A stretch of 42,009 nucleotides of DNA from Clostridiales bacterium. Its GTDB lineage: Bacteria > Bacillota > Clostridia > Lachnospirales > Lachnospiraceae. This document shows positions 7,631 through 16,015 of this stretch, in pieces (position 1 is the first letter of the stretch; each line of letters starts with the position of its first letter). The stretch spans positions 1 to 42,009 of the forward strand of contig JAJPZY010000032.1 in the NCBI GenBank assembly GCA_021204085.1, in the 5' to 3' direction. A program made the position numbers and the translations under genes. The notes under the pieces were generated by a model that saw nothing but the letters and a program-made list of their open reading frames with translations, was not told the DNA's origin and made no database searches.

Positions 7631-8589
7631 TGATGTGGGTAGAGTTCTTCAATCTCCTCCCTCGACGGCATCACCCGCAGCGCTCCCTTTCGGGTCGTAA
7701 TCAGCGAGGCGCCCGCATTCGCAAATGTCAGCAGTTCTTTGAGATTATCCTCTGTCAGATGATCCGTTCCGTGATCCAGAACATAATTCAATGCGCAGGC
7801 CGCAAAGGTATCCCCGGCTCCCGTCGTCTCTATCGTATGCTCCTGTAAAAACGGTTCTGCCGTCACTTCCATATCGTGATAAAATGCTTTGCTTCCCTCT
7901 TTGCCCATCGTCACAAAAACCAGCGGCAGCGCATATTTCTCCCGAAGCATCGCCACACCTTTGGAATAATCCGTTGTTCCCGTAAGGAATTCCATCTCAT
8001 TATCCGAAATTTTCAATATATCGCAAACTAAAAGTCCGTATTCGATTTCTCTTCGCGCATCCTCCAGATCATCCCACAGCGGTTCCCGCAGATTCGAATC
8101 AAAGGAAATCATCAATCCGTTTTCCCGTGCTACATCCAGCGCATACCGCGTCGCCTCTCTTGCCGGTTCATGGGTGGACGACAATGTTCCGAAATGAAAA
8201 ACCTTCGCATTCTTTATGAGTTCTTCATTTACTTCCTCCCGCCGGAGCATCATGTCCGCGCCGGGATTACGGTAAAAACTGAACTCCCGGTCTCCGTCCG
8301 GATAGGTATGTACAAAGGCCAGTGTGGTATGTACCTTTTCATCTTCCTGCAGATTCGATACATCTATCCCACAGCTTTTTACCGTCTCCCTGAGAGAAGT
8401 ACCAAAAGAATCCTTCCCGACCTTTCCGATAAATGCCGTCTTCTTTCCCAGCTTCGTCAGCATCGCCAGCATATTGCAGGGCGCCCCGCCGGGATTCGCC
8501 TCCAGAAGCGGGTTTCCCTGAGGGCTTGTACCATTTTCCGTAAAATCAATCAAAAGCTCTCCGAGAGCCACTACGTCAAATTTCTTCAT
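7612..8589 (-). CDS. scrK: Fructokinase (PfkB family)
   Basis: This 325-aa ribokinase/PfkB-family sugar kinase has the sugar-binding NPGGAPCN motif near residue 33 and the C-terminal signature TTGAGDTFAA, whose GAGD contains the catalytic aspartate. It phosphorylates free fructose released when sucrose 6-phosphate or fructosides are cleaved. The start at 8589 is chosen because GGAG lies about 6 nt upstream; a start at 8622 would lie inside the repeated leader. It follows the GH32 hydrolase gene on the same strand with a repeat-rich gap of 157 nt, which supports fructose as its substrate. Confidence 0.9.
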   Translation of the reverse strand: MKKFDVVALGELLIDFTENGTSPQGNPLLEANPGGAPCNMLAMLTKLGKKTAFIGKVGKDSFGTSLRETVKSCGIDVSNLQEDEKVHTTLAFVHTYPDGDREFSFYRNPGADMMLRREEVNEELIKNAKVFHFGTLSSTHEPAREATRYALDVARENGLMISFDSNLREPLWDDLEDARREIEYGLLVCDILKISDNEMEFLTGTTDYSKGVAMLREKYALPLVFVTMGKEGSKAFYHDMEVTAEPFLQEHTIETTGAGDTFAACALNYVLDHGTDHLTEDNLKELLTFANAGASLITTRKGALRVMPSREEIEELYPHQQFRHA

Positions 8590-8614
8590 AAAAAACTCCA
8601 TTCCGCCGCTCGCC

Positions 8615-8738
8615 GAATGCACTGGTGCATTCTTCTCGCTTGCGCTTATTCTATCGTGATTTCATCACGATCCAATTCGTCACTCGTCAAACACATGCCA
8701 GCATGCATTTTCCTCGTTTGCACTCATTGTATCATAAT
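8615..8738 (-). repeat. Imperfect tandem repeat with hairpins in the scrB-scrK gap
   Basis: Two 35-bp units, 8626-8660 and 8704-8738, match at 27 of 35 positions, and most differences are transitions. Both start TGCATT and contain CTCG, TTGC, TAT and TC at the same places. The first is preceded by GAATGCAC TG GTGCATTC (8615-8632) and the second by CATGC CA GCATG (8694-8705). Between them lies TCGTGAT TTC ATCACGA (8654-8670). The block is non-coding and forms the mRNA segment before scrK. It has no terminator-type T run. It may be a dispersed repeat or a set of processing or stability hairpins. Confidence 0.65.
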
Positions 8739-8746
8739 AAATATCA

Positions 8747-10231
8747 TCAGACAACAATATCGTACTTTTCAATATCTACCACAGCTTCCCCTTTTACCGA
8801 AAACGAAATCCCGTCTGCCTCCTGCGGTGTATAAATGCAGGCCGAGAGCACCTGTTCCCCGTCGTTCACAAAAATTTCTGCGGAAAACCGGTCCAGTACA
8901 AACCGCAGTTTCAGAACGCCGTCTTTCTCTCTCACCAATGATTCCCGCCGGGACACGATATTATAACAGAAGCCGGAATTTGTCCGATCCAGACATAATA
9001 TACCATCTTTCGGTCGATAAGAAACGAAGGAACCATACGCCTCATTTTCCGCAAAACCAACAGTGATTTCTTCATATTTTTTTCCCTCTGCAGCATAAAT
9101 CTTTACCGTCATATCCAGTACTCTTCCGCTGATTCCGGGAAAAACGCTTCTTCCGGTCACTCTTTGACCAGTGTATGCCTCAGCATTACATCTGTATGTT
9201 TCCAGTTCTCTTACCGGATTCTGAATCAGCTTTCCGTCAACGACATGCAACTCCCGCGGCAGCGTCTGCATACTAAACCACTTTGCATGATCCGGTTTAA
9301 ACGTACTGGATTCCCAGGCCTGCATCCATGCGATATAGATTCTTCTCCCATCCGGCATCTGCATGGTCTGCGCCGCATAATAGTCAAGTCCGTGATCCAC
9401 CGGAAGCACCGCTTCACGGGTAAATTCATGGGTTTTTGAATCATACGTTCCAAGGAGACAGATTACCTCATTCCCATTGTGAAAATCCATCCCCTGCGCA
9501 CGCATTTTCATAGGGGAAACAAGCAAAACCTGCCTGCCGTCCAACTCAAAGAAATCCGGGCACTCCCACATCCCGCCCAGTCGATTGTCACTTTGATCCA
9601 GAGTCGTTACATATTCCCAATCACAGGCGTTCCTGCTTGAAAAAAGGAGAACCGCGCCGCTTCCGTTCGCCATACAATTGACTGCCACCGCATAAAAACA
9701 CTTTTCGCGCTCATCCCACCAGACCTTCGGATCACGAAAATCGGATGCACTGTTTCCTTCCGGAAGATTGTCCTTTGTCAGTACCGGGTTGCTTTCGCTC
9801 CGTTCATAATCTACCCCGTCGCCAAATGCAATGCACTGCACTTCCCTTCGCTGTATTTCGCCATCTTCCTCTTTTTCCTGTACACCGGTATACATGAGCA
9901 TTTGCCGTCCGTCGGGAAGTTCCAGTGCGCTTCCCGAGAAACACCCGGCATGGTCATATTCTTCCTCCGGAACCAGAGCAGCCGGCAGCCGTTCCCATTT
10001 TATAAAATCCTTTGTTTTGACATGCCCCCAATGCATCAGTCCCCAATTCAGATCATACGGATGATACTGATAAAACAGATGTACCTCCCCCTGATAATAT
10101 GAAAAACCGTTCGGATCATTCATCCACCCCGTTGCAGGTGTGACATGAAAAACCGGACGTTCCTCTATCGGCACTTTGTCCCCGTGAAGCTTCTCATACG
10201 CTCTGACTTTATTCAATTTCTCACTACTCAT
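8747..10231 (-). CDS. scrB: Sucrose-6-phosphate hydrolase / beta-fructofuranosidase (GH32)
   Basis: This 494-aa glycoside hydrolase family 32 enzyme cleaves the beta-fructosidic bond of sucrose, sucrose 6-phosphate or small fructans. The nucleophile Asp39 is in WMNDPNG (36-42), the transition-state stabiliser Asp167 in FRDP, and the acid/base Glu223 in WECPD. There is no signal peptide, so it acts in the cytoplasm on imported sugar. The start at 10231 has GGAGG 7 nt upstream. Because an ABC importer rather than a PTS lies beside it, unphosphorylated sucrose or fructo-oligosaccharide may be the true substrate. A LacI-type operator lies about 100 nt upstream. Confidence 0.9.
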   Translation of the reverse strand: MSSEKLNKVRAYEKLHGDKVPIEERPVFHVTPATGWMNDPNGFSYYQGEVHLFYQYHPYDLNWGLMHWGHVKTKDFIKWERLPAALVPEEEYDHAGCFSGSALELPDGRQMLMYTGVQEKEEDGEIQRREVQCIAFGDGVDYERSESNPVLTKDNLPEGNSASDFRDPKVWWDEREKCFYAVAVNCMANGSGAVLLFSSRNACDWEYVTTLDQSDNRLGGMWECPDFFELDGRQVLLVSPMKMRAQGMDFHNGNEVICLLGTYDSKTHEFTREAVLPVDHGLDYYAAQTMQMPDGRRIYIAWMQAWESSTFKPDHAKWFSMQTLPRELHVVDGKLIQNPVRELETYRCNAEAYTGQRVTGRSVFPGISGRVLDMTVKIYAAEGKKYEEITVGFAENEAYGSFVSYRPKDGILCLDRTNSGFCYNIVSRRESLVREKDGVLKLRFVLDRFSAEIFVNDGEQVLSACIYTPQEADGISFSVKGEAVVDIEKYDIVV

Positions 10232-10332
10232 TCAATAACCTCCGATTATCAGTTTTTCAACACAGACAATGTCAAAAATTATAACTCAGGAAAAAATAGG
10301 AAATCTATTTTGACTACATACCGTCGTTCTTT

Positions 10333-10346
10333 TGGAACGGGTTCCA
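10333..10346 (-). promoter_or_regulatory. LacI-family operator upstream of scrB
   Basis: TGGAACGGGTTCCA is a 6-bp-arm dyad. Its reverse complement is identical to the two dyads before the binding-protein gene (14872-14885 and 15020-15033). A central CG-type dyad is typical of LacI-family sites, and a LacI-family gene ends 30 nt away. A TATAAT-like -10 on the minus strand lies at 10278-10283, without a convincing -35. Confidence 0.75.
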
Positions 10347-10375
10347 CATTGGGGCAAAAAACACCCGTGCATTTG

Positions 10376-11386
10376 CTAACTCCGCACATTTCCCTCGCAG
10401 GCAGTTGACTCTCTCCTGCGCAAGGACACCGGAAGTTCCACATTTTCAACCCCGGTCAGATTTCCGTCAATCATCTCTATAACCAATCGCACAGCTTCGC
10501 GCGCCAGCTCCTGAATCGGCTGCTCTACGCAGGTAATCCCCGGATAGCAAAACTGAAGAGGATACGTTCCGTCATAAGCCACCAGCTTTAATTCATCCGG
10601 CACACGCTTCCCCCTCTCCCGCGCCTCACGAAGCATTTCCATCATCAGCATATCCGTACCAAAAGCACCGTCTATATCCGGATGCTGATCCAGTGCCTCC
10701 CGAACGAGACTGCGAAAATATGCATTTCGGAAATTGTTCCACCTCGAATCATAGGAATAACAGGTAACGCCATGTGATTCCATCACTTCCCGAAAAACTT
10801 CATGACGCATGTTGGATGGTGTGGAAACCTGGAATTTACCGACACTTCCCTCAAATTGCACCACCTTTTTACATCCGGCGCGAATCAACTCCTCTGCAGC
10901 CAGTCTTCCTCCCTCCCTGTGGTTCGACGCGACACAGGGAATATTTCCGCCCAGATCCCGGTCCAGCGCAACAATCGGCTTTTTTAAATCAGCATAACCC
11001 GATGTGTCCAGTGTATGAGATCCGAAAATAATGCCATCTACCCGCTGGCGTTTCAGCATTTCCAGATATTTCTCCTCGAAATTACTCTCATAATACGTGT
11101 TGCATATCATGGTCTGATATCCTTTTTCGCAGAGAGCCGCCTCCACTGTACTCACAAATTCCGCAAAGAACGGATGTGAGACATCCGGAACGGTAACAGC
11201 AACAATATGGCTTTTTCTGAAATACAGATTTCTCGCCATCTCATTCGGTGTATAGTCCAGATCCGCAATCGCTGCTTCGATCTTTTTACGCGTCTCCTCT
11301 TTTACATATCCATTCCCATTCAACACGCGGGAAACGGTCGCGACACCCACATGGGCATGTCTGGCAACATCCTGAATCGTCGTCAT
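10376..11386 (-). CDS. LacI-family transcriptional regulator of the sucrose/fructan locus
   Basis: This 336-aa repressor has the LacI helix-turn-helix at its N-terminus (IQDVARHAHVGVATVSRVLN) with the hinge region after residue 45, then a periplasmic-binding-protein-like effector domain to the C-terminus. It lies between the permease genes and scrB, inside the locus it probably controls. Three identical 14-bp dyads in the window, one before scrB and two before the binding-protein gene, are its likely operators. None lies directly before its own start, so autoregulation is not evident. The inducer is probably sucrose or a fructoside, by context. The start has GGGAG upstream. Confidence 0.9.
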   Translation of the reverse strand: MTTIQDVARHAHVGVATVSRVLNGNGYVKEETRKKIEAAIADLDYTPNEMARNLYFRKSHIVAVTVPDVSHPFFAEFVSTVEAALCEKGYQTMICNTYYESNFEEKYLEMLKRQRVDGIIFGSHTLDTSGYADLKKPIVALDRDLGGNIPCVASNHREGGRLAAEELIRAGCKKVVQFEGSVGKFQVSTPSNMRHEVFREVMESHGVTCYSYDSRWNNFRNAYFRSLVREALDQHPDIDGAFGTDMLMMEMLREARERGKRVPDELKLVAYDGTYPLQFCYPGITCVEQPIQELAREAVRLVIEMIDGNLTGVENVELPVSLRRRESTACEGNVRS

Positions 11387-11539
11387 AAATATTCTCCCGT
11401 AATCCTACGCTGTCCGCAGCGGTTTCACTTCTTCAATGCCAACTCTTTCTTAACATTCTCATTTTCCGACCTGCCGAGAGTCTTAAAATCGATGTTTCGT
11501 CTGCTATAATCTACAATTTTTTCCTGTCTTTGTCAATAT

Positions 11540-11584
11540 TACAAACAAGCCGGGAGGGGGAAAACCATCCATTCCCCGCCCGGC
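11540..11584 (-). terminator. Terminator of the sugar ABC operon
   Basis: GCCGGG (11549-11554) pairs with CCCGGC (11579-11584), extended by an inner GGGGAA/TTCCCC stem. On the minus strand the hairpin is followed by TTGTTTGT. It lies just past the second permease stop and separates the transporter operon from the LacI-family gene. Confidence 0.75.
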
Positions 11585-11632
11585 AATCTGATTTATCCCG
11601 CCAATATAGCACGGGAAAATTTCTGTTTTATC

Positions 11633-12484
11633 CTATCCTTTAATACCGGAAGATGCGATACCCTCCACATAGTATTTCTGCATGAAGATAAACATCACGA
11701 GCATCGGGATGGCCGATACTACCAAAGCAGCCATGATCGCACCATAGTGCACCGGCTGCGTTCCGAAGAACACCTGAATTGCCAGCTGTATCGTCCGGTT
11801 TTTCTCTCCGGTCATAACCAGGAACGGCCACATAAAATCGTTCCAGTGGGATACAAAATCCAGAATAAACACCGTCGCGTAAACCGTCTTTGATATCGGC
11901 ATAACTACAGTAAAAAATGTCCGAATCGGTCCGCATCCGTCCAGCGACGCCGCCTCCAGCAATTCATTCGGTATATCGCAGAAGAACTGGCGGAACATGT
12001 AAATGGAAAAACATTTCGCTATAAACGGTACGACCAGAGCCTGGAGAGTATTCACCCAGCCAAGCTGTGACATTTCAATATAAAGCGGCAGCATAATGGC
12101 TTCCATCGGCATAACCATCAGTGCAACAACAAGGTTTAACATCATTCCCTTGCCCTTAAACTCGAATTTTGCCAGGGCATATCCGCAAATGGAATTGATC
12201 AGAAGATCAAACACCAGAATCAGGCCGATATACAAAAATGTATTTCCAAACACTCTCCCCATATTCAGGCGGGAGAACACTTCCGCAAAGTTCGAAAGCG
12301 TTGCGTGTATCGGCAGGAAAGTGGTCAGCGAATTCATGTTGGCAAAAATCTCTGCCTCCGGCTTTAAAGAAGCGGAAATCATCCAGAGGAGCGGGCAGAC
12401 AAAGATAATACCAATCACGATATTACCCAGATAAAACATGGTCTTCGCCATGATTCTGGCACCCTTTAATGAAGATTTTTTCAT
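11633..12484 (-). CDS. Carbohydrate ABC transporter permease (MalG type)
   Basis: This 283-aa inner permease has six predicted membrane segments and the EAA loop ELLEAASLDGCGPIRTFF, as in MalG/UgpE-type sugar importers. The ending EGIASSGIKG is typical of the family. The start at 12484 is chosen because AAGGAGG lies about 6 nt upstream; an in-frame ATG at 12511 would overlap the preceding permease gene. It pairs with the permease encoded 10 nt upstream to form the membrane channel. No ATPase gene is linked, so a shared MsmK-like ATPase elsewhere is expected. Confidence 0.92.
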   Translation of the reverse strand: MKKSSLKGARIMAKTMFYLGNIVIGIIFVCPLLWMISASLKPEAEIFANMNSLTTFLPIHATLSNFAEVFSRLNMGRVFGNTFLYIGLILVFDLLINSICGYALAKFEFKGKGMMLNLVVALMVMPMEAIMLPLYIEMSQLGWVNTLQALVVPFIAKCFSIYMFRQFFCDIPNELLEAASLDGCGPIRTFFTVVMPISKTVYATVFILDFVSHWNDFMWPFLVMTGEKNRTIQLAIQVFFGTQPVHYGAIMAALVVSAIPMLVMFIFMQKYYVEGIASSGIKG

Positions 12485-12494
12485 TTCACCCTCC

Positions 12495-13397
12495 TTAATC
12501 CGTCTCGGCAATCAGCTTCTTCATTGACAGAGACATTACCACTACGATGATAAAAAATACCGAAGCCACCGCACATGCATATCCGAAATTACCCTGCTGA
12601 AAACCCTGTGTATAAATATAGTAAACCAGTGTCTTTGTACTGTTCTTCGGCCCGCCCTGTGTCATAACATAAGGCTGTGTGAAAAGCTTCATTGCCTGAA
12701 TCATCGTAATCATGATCACATATTTAATGGTTCCTTTCAGGCCCGGAATCGTGATATACCAGAACTGCTGTGCTTTTGTTGCCCCGTCTACGGAAGCTGC
12801 TTCATACTGATCCCGGGGAATTCCCTGCAATCCTGCCAGGAAAATCATCATCTGATAACCGGCGCCCTGCCAGGCAGACATAAAGATAATCGAATTCATC
12901 GCCGTCTTCGCGTTGGTCAGAAAGTTTACCGATTCAAATCCCAGACTGGTCAGAAAGGAGTTAATCAATCCGGTATTCGGATTGGAATTATACAACACCG
13001 TCCACAGGATGGAGATAACAACCATGGATGTCAGCTGCGGACTGAAATACATGGTTCTGAAAATCGATACGCCGCGGAATTTTGAAGAAACCAGCATTGC
13101 CAGCGCCAGAGCGAGAACGCACTGCAGCGGTACTACTAACACTGTAAAATATACGGTATTCTTCAGTGCAACCCAGAAATCGGTGTCATGAATCAGCGTA
13201 ATATAATTTTTCAGCCCGATGAATGAGATATCATCCGGTCGGACAATCTGATATTGAAACAAAGAGTAACGAAACGTATAAATAATCGGAACGACCAGAA
13301 ATGCGATCAACAGTATCATGGCCGGAAGTGAAAAGGCATAAGCCGCAATTGTATTGCCGGATTTTTTTCGAACCTTTCCCTCTTTCTTTTTGGGCAT
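12495..13397 (-). CDS. Carbohydrate ABC transporter permease (MalF type)
   Basis: This 300-aa permease has six membrane segments and the EAA loop DQYEAASVDGATKAQQFW, placing it with MalF/UgpA/LacF-type subunits. It lacks the long periplasmic insertion of enterobacterial MalF, as is usual in Gram-positive relatives. AGGAGGGAG precedes the start. It lies second in the operon, after the binding-protein gene and a 13-bp stable hairpin, and before the second permease. Sucrose or fructo-oligosaccharide import is inferred from the linked GH32 and fructokinase genes and the shared operator. Confidence 0.92.
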   Translation of the reverse strand: MPKKKEGKVRKKSGNTIAAYAFSLPAMILLIAFLVVPIIYTFRYSLFQYQIVRPDDISFIGLKNYITLIHDTDFWVALKNTVYFTVLVVPLQCVLALALAMLVSSKFRGVSIFRTMYFSPQLTSMVVISILWTVLYNSNPNTGLINSFLTSLGFESVNFLTNAKTAMNSIIFMSAWQGAGYQMMIFLAGLQGIPRDQYEAASVDGATKAQQFWYITIPGLKGTIKYVIMITMIQAMKLFTQPYVMTQGGPKNSTKTLVYYIYTQGFQQGNFGYACAVASVFFIIVVVMSLSMKKLIAETD

Positions 13398-13422
13398 CGC
13401 TGCAACCTCCCTCCTTAAATGC

Positions 13423-13474
13423 AGAGCTGCTTTTCGTAATCTGTATACTTTCCCCGATTATGAAAAGCAGCTCT
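13423..13474 (-). other. Stable hairpin between binding-protein and permease genes
   Basis: AGAGCTGCTTTTC (13423-13435) pairs perfectly with GAAAAGCAGCTCT (13462-13474), with TAAT/ATTA pairing inside. On the minus strand no T run follows, so it is not a standard terminator. Such hairpins after binding-protein genes commonly protect the upstream mRNA from 3' exonucleases and so raise binding-protein level; that role is inference. A comparable hairpin sits at the same place in the second sugar operon (25715-25741). Confidence 0.7.
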
Positions 13475-13493
13475 TTATGCATGAATAAACTGC

Positions 13494-14846
13494 TTATTCT
13501 GCGTAATAGGTGTCGTAGTCTTCCTGGAAAGCGGAAGCTACATTGTCCAGCTGCTCCTGAATATATTCCGCATCTACAGTTCCCGTTGACGCGGCATCAG
13601 ACAATACGTTCGTCATCGCTGTCGCGAATTCACTGGAAAAGGTGGAGTAGGACGGTGTTCTCGGGCGGGGGCTGGCAGAATTCTGAAGCTGTTCAACAAA
13701 CAGTGCACGGGCTCCTTCCGCATAATCAGCCATCGCCTCGTTCTCATAGGCAGAAGTGCGGGACGCGGGCTTTGCGATCGCCGCAGCATAAGTCGCTACG
13801 TTATCTGTATTCATAAGCCACTGTAAAAACTCACCCGCGGCATCTACATTCTCACAGTTTTTGCTGACGCTTGCAGACCAGTCTCCGCAGGGAGAAACCG
13901 CTTCACCGGTTGTGTCAGATACCGGATAATAGGTTACGCCCCACTCAAAGCTCGCGCTTTCCTCAAGAGTAGCCACATCCCAGGAACCGCCCAGCATGGT
14001 AGCGCAGGCTCCGTTTAAAAACTCATCTGTAATCGGATCAATGTTGGCATATCCGTTGGCAATCAGGCTTGCAAGGAATTCAACCGTTTCTACCGAAGAA
14101 GCACTGTTGACATATCCGTCGGCTGTGGATCCGTCGTCGCTCACAAAATCAGTACCATTTGATACAAAGAGAGACTCCAGGGCATAAGGAAGTCCTTCGC
14201 CGCTGTCCATAATAATATGCGTTCCCACGTAAGAATCCGTCGTACACTGTGCTGCAATCTCTTCCCATTCAGACCATGTCAGCGGATCTTCCAACGTCTT
14301 TGATTCAATATAATCCACATCCACGCCGCAGTCTGTCAGGTAATCAATGTTATAATACAGAGCTACCGAAGACTCCGTTGCAGCGATTCCATACAGTTCC
14401 TCATCATAAGTACACTGTGCAATCGTAGAATCTGCAAAATCGGACAATGTTTCCTCGTCAAAATAGTCGGTGATCGGAACAATAATACCGTTTGCCGCGT
14501 AATAAGAAACATTCGGACCATCCACAAACAGGATGTCCGGCAGATCATTGGAAGTAACTGCGGTGGTAATCTTGTTCTCATAAGCATAAGAATCCGAGCG
14601 GTCAATCGCTTCTCTGCTTACCTGAATCCCGGGATTTGCCTCGTTCCACTCAGCCAGTTTTTCTACCCACCAGTTCTCAATGGCTTCCTCATCTGACGGG
14701 CTCCAGATTGTCAGATACACAACGTCGCCGGTTGCTTCTTCCGTGCTGCTGCCTGAATTGGACGAGCTGCCGGAACTCCCGCACGCTGCTAATGACAATG
14801 CCATTACTGAAACAAGTGCCATGCTTACAATCTTTTTCATTTTCAT
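13494..14846 (-). CDS. Sugar ABC transporter substrate-binding lipoprotein (sucrose/fructan locus)
   Basis: This 450-aa extracellular solute-binding protein (family 1) has a short lipoprotein signal with lipobox LAAC and Cys22 as the lipid-anchored residue, then a Ser/Gly-rich tether before the mature domain. It captures sugar at the outer face of the membrane for the two permeases encoded downstream. The start at 14846 is chosen because AAGGAGG lies about 9 nt upstream; the in-frame start at 14906 would span an operator and spoil the signal peptide. Two identical LacI-type operators and a promoter lie upstream. Specificity for sucrose or fructo-oligosaccharide is inferred from scrB and scrK. 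Confidence 0.92.
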   Translation of the reverse strand: MKMKKIVSMALVSVMALSLAACGSSGSSSNSGSSTEEATGDVVYLTIWSPSDEEAIENWWVEKLAEWNEANPGIQVSREAIDRSDSYAYENKITTAVTSNDLPDILFVDGPNVSYYAANGIIVPITDYFDEETLSDFADSTIAQCTYDEELYGIAATESSVALYYNIDYLTDCGVDVDYIESKTLEDPLTWSEWEEIAAQCTTDSYVGTHIIMDSGEGLPYALESLFVSNGTDFVSDDGSTADGYVNSASSVETVEFLASLIANGYANIDPITDEFLNGACATMLGGSWDVATLEESASFEWGVTYYPVSDTTGEAVSPCGDWSASVSKNCENVDAAGEFLQWLMNTDNVATYAAAIAKPASRTSAYENEAMADYAEGARALFVEQLQNSASPRPRTPSYSTFSSEFATAMTNVLSDAASTGTVDAEYIQEQLDNVASAFQEDYDTYYAE

Positions 14847-14871
14847 AGTTGCAATCCTCCTTTTTATTTTG

Positions 14872-14885
14872 TGGAACCCGTTCCA
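14872..14885 (-). promoter_or_regulatory. LacI-family operator, proximal site
   Basis: TGGAACCCGTTCCA lies 26 bp before the binding-protein start codon, in the transcribed leader. It is identical to the site at 15020-15033, exactly 148 bp away (about 14 helical turns), which would allow a repressor loop. Bound repressor here could also block elongation. Confidence 0.78.
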
Positions 14886-15019
14886 TATTGATTCTTTTTT
14901 TGCCACAGAATAATTTCTGTGGTCATCTGTTTGAAAAACATCATTCCGATTCCATGCCGGTCGATTGCCCGTTCAACTCACATCGTTCTCGTTATATCTG
15001 TTTTCGTCTATTTTATGTG

Positions 15020-15033
15020 TGGAACCCGTTCCA
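15020..15033 (-). promoter_or_regulatory. LacI-family operator at the promoter
   Basis: TGGAACCCGTTCCA begins a few bases downstream of the predicted transcription start near 15039, a classic repressor position. Its flanks (GTG before, TATTG after) are shared with the proximal site, so the operator may be longer than 14 bp. Confidence 0.8.
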
Positions 15034-15045
15034 TATTGTGGTTTT

Positions 15046-15074
15046 ATAATAACACTCTCCCATACCCTTGTCCA
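15046..15074 (-). promoter_or_regulatory. Promoter of the sugar ABC operon
   Basis: On the minus strand TGGACA (15069-15074), a 17-bp spacer and TATTAT (15046-15051) form a good sigma-A promoter. The start point near 15039 lies next to the operator at 15020-15033. The leader to the start codon is about 190 nt and contains the second operator. Confidence 0.6.
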
Positions 15075-15172
15075 CAGTTTTTTCAGGTTTTTCTGAAATA
15101 TATGAAAAATATACAGTATTTTCTTTTCATTTTTGTGCATAAGTTCCAGAAGCAGAGTTTCTCTCATTTCAT

Positions 15173-15877
15173 TTAACCCTCATCTTCTTCATTTTCACGT
15201 CTTTTTCGTTCCTCGTCACGCAGCGTTTCCTGCTCCTGACGGATATCTCCGGCTTCCTTCACCGCATCGGGATCAAACAGCCTTACCAGATGGAGGGAAT
15301 TCAGATACGCTGTCAGCGACAGTCCCAGTATAAACCAGAAAAACAGAATCTGCCCGAAATACGCCGGCGCGATCAGGATCAGCAGCACAGGCAGCAGATC
15401 CATAACCATGATAAAGACTGTATACACACCATTTTTCATGGAAAGAACAAAGGCTTTTCGAATACATTCTTTTACACTGAGATCAAAGTATGCCAGAACC
15501 GGAAACACATGGCTCACAACTGCTACATAAAACAAGGTCACTGCCAAAATTACAACAATAAACACAAACTGAAACGATGATTTCCAGTGCAGCGCGCCCC
15601 ACATATCGGCAAAGAGGAAAACACCGAGCGCGGCAAAAACAAAAAACAGCCCTGTCGCTTTCTTAAAATTCCTCGCAAACGCCCGAAAAAACGGGGCAAC
15701 GATACCGACCTCCCGCTGCAGCGCGTAATTCATTGTAACGTCGTACAAAGCGGTGATCGACGCGCCGATCGTAAAAACCGGGACACAGCACAGAAAACAT
15801 ACCGCGCTGAGCAGGATTAAGTCAATCAGCCGATTCAGCATATTGACCACCGGTCCCTCCTGATGCAAAAACTTCAT
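15173..15877 (-). CDS. YesL-like DUF624 membrane protein
   Basis: This 234-aa integral membrane protein has about five hydrophobic segments and an N-terminal stretch (LIDLILLSAVCFLCCVPVFT) typical of DUF624/YesL proteins, followed by a highly charged C-terminal tail (residues about 205-234). The family is commonly found beside sugar ABC transporters and YesMN systems; its molecular role is unknown. The start at 15877 is chosen because GGAG lies 10 nt upstream, whereas an ATG at 15886 would nearly touch it. It lies upstream of, and on the same strand as, the sucrose transporter operon, but a separate promoter intervenes. Confidence 0.82.
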   Translation of the reverse strand: MKFLHQEGPVVNMLNRLIDLILLSAVCFLCCVPVFTIGASITALYDVTMNYALQREVGIVAPFFRAFARNFKKATGLFFVFAALGVFLFADMWGALHWKSSFQFVFIVVILAVTLFYVAVVSHVFPVLAYFDLSVKECIRKAFVLSMKNGVYTVFIMVMDLLPVLLILIAPAYFGQILFFWFILGLSLTAYLNSLHLVRLFDPDAVKEAGDIRQEQETLRDEERKRRENEEDEG

Positions 15878-15909
15878 ACAAATCATTCTCCTTTCCTTTT
15901 TTGTATTTT

Positions 15910-15936
15910 TTTCATAGGACGAACTTTCCTATGAAA
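15910..15936 (-). repeat. Perfect 10-bp inverted repeat in the YesL-like gene leader
   Basis: TTTCATAGGA (15910-15919) pairs with TCCTATGAAA (15927-15936) across a 7-nt loop. It sits between the mgtE terminator and the ribosome binding site of the YesL-like gene. It could be an operator, a leader hairpin or a dispersed palindrome; no second copy was seen in the window. Confidence 0.55.
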
Positions 15937-15937
15937 T

Positions 15938-15984
15938 AAAAAACTCCTGTGTCAGTTTTTGTAATTTCAAATACTAACACAGGA
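15938..15984 (-). terminator. Terminator of mgtE
   Basis: On the minus strand TCCTGTGT (extended by TAG with one G-U pair) pairs with ACACAGGA (15945-15955 with 15974-15984) and is followed by GTTTTTTATTT. This is a good Rho-independent terminator 30-80 nt past the mgtE stop. Confidence 0.88.
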
Positions 15985-16015
15985 TTCTTTCATTCGCAAG
16001 ATGGATTCTTTTCTC

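Noticed and set aside
8170-9066. 298-codon plus-strand frame opposite scrK and scrB
   Set aside because: It crosses the antisense of two recognised genes and their repeat-filled gap; composition is not protein-like.
15133-15180. Third copy of the structured repeat (GCATAAGTTC match)
   Set aside because: Only about 10 bases match and neither the core stems nor the outer stem can be formed.
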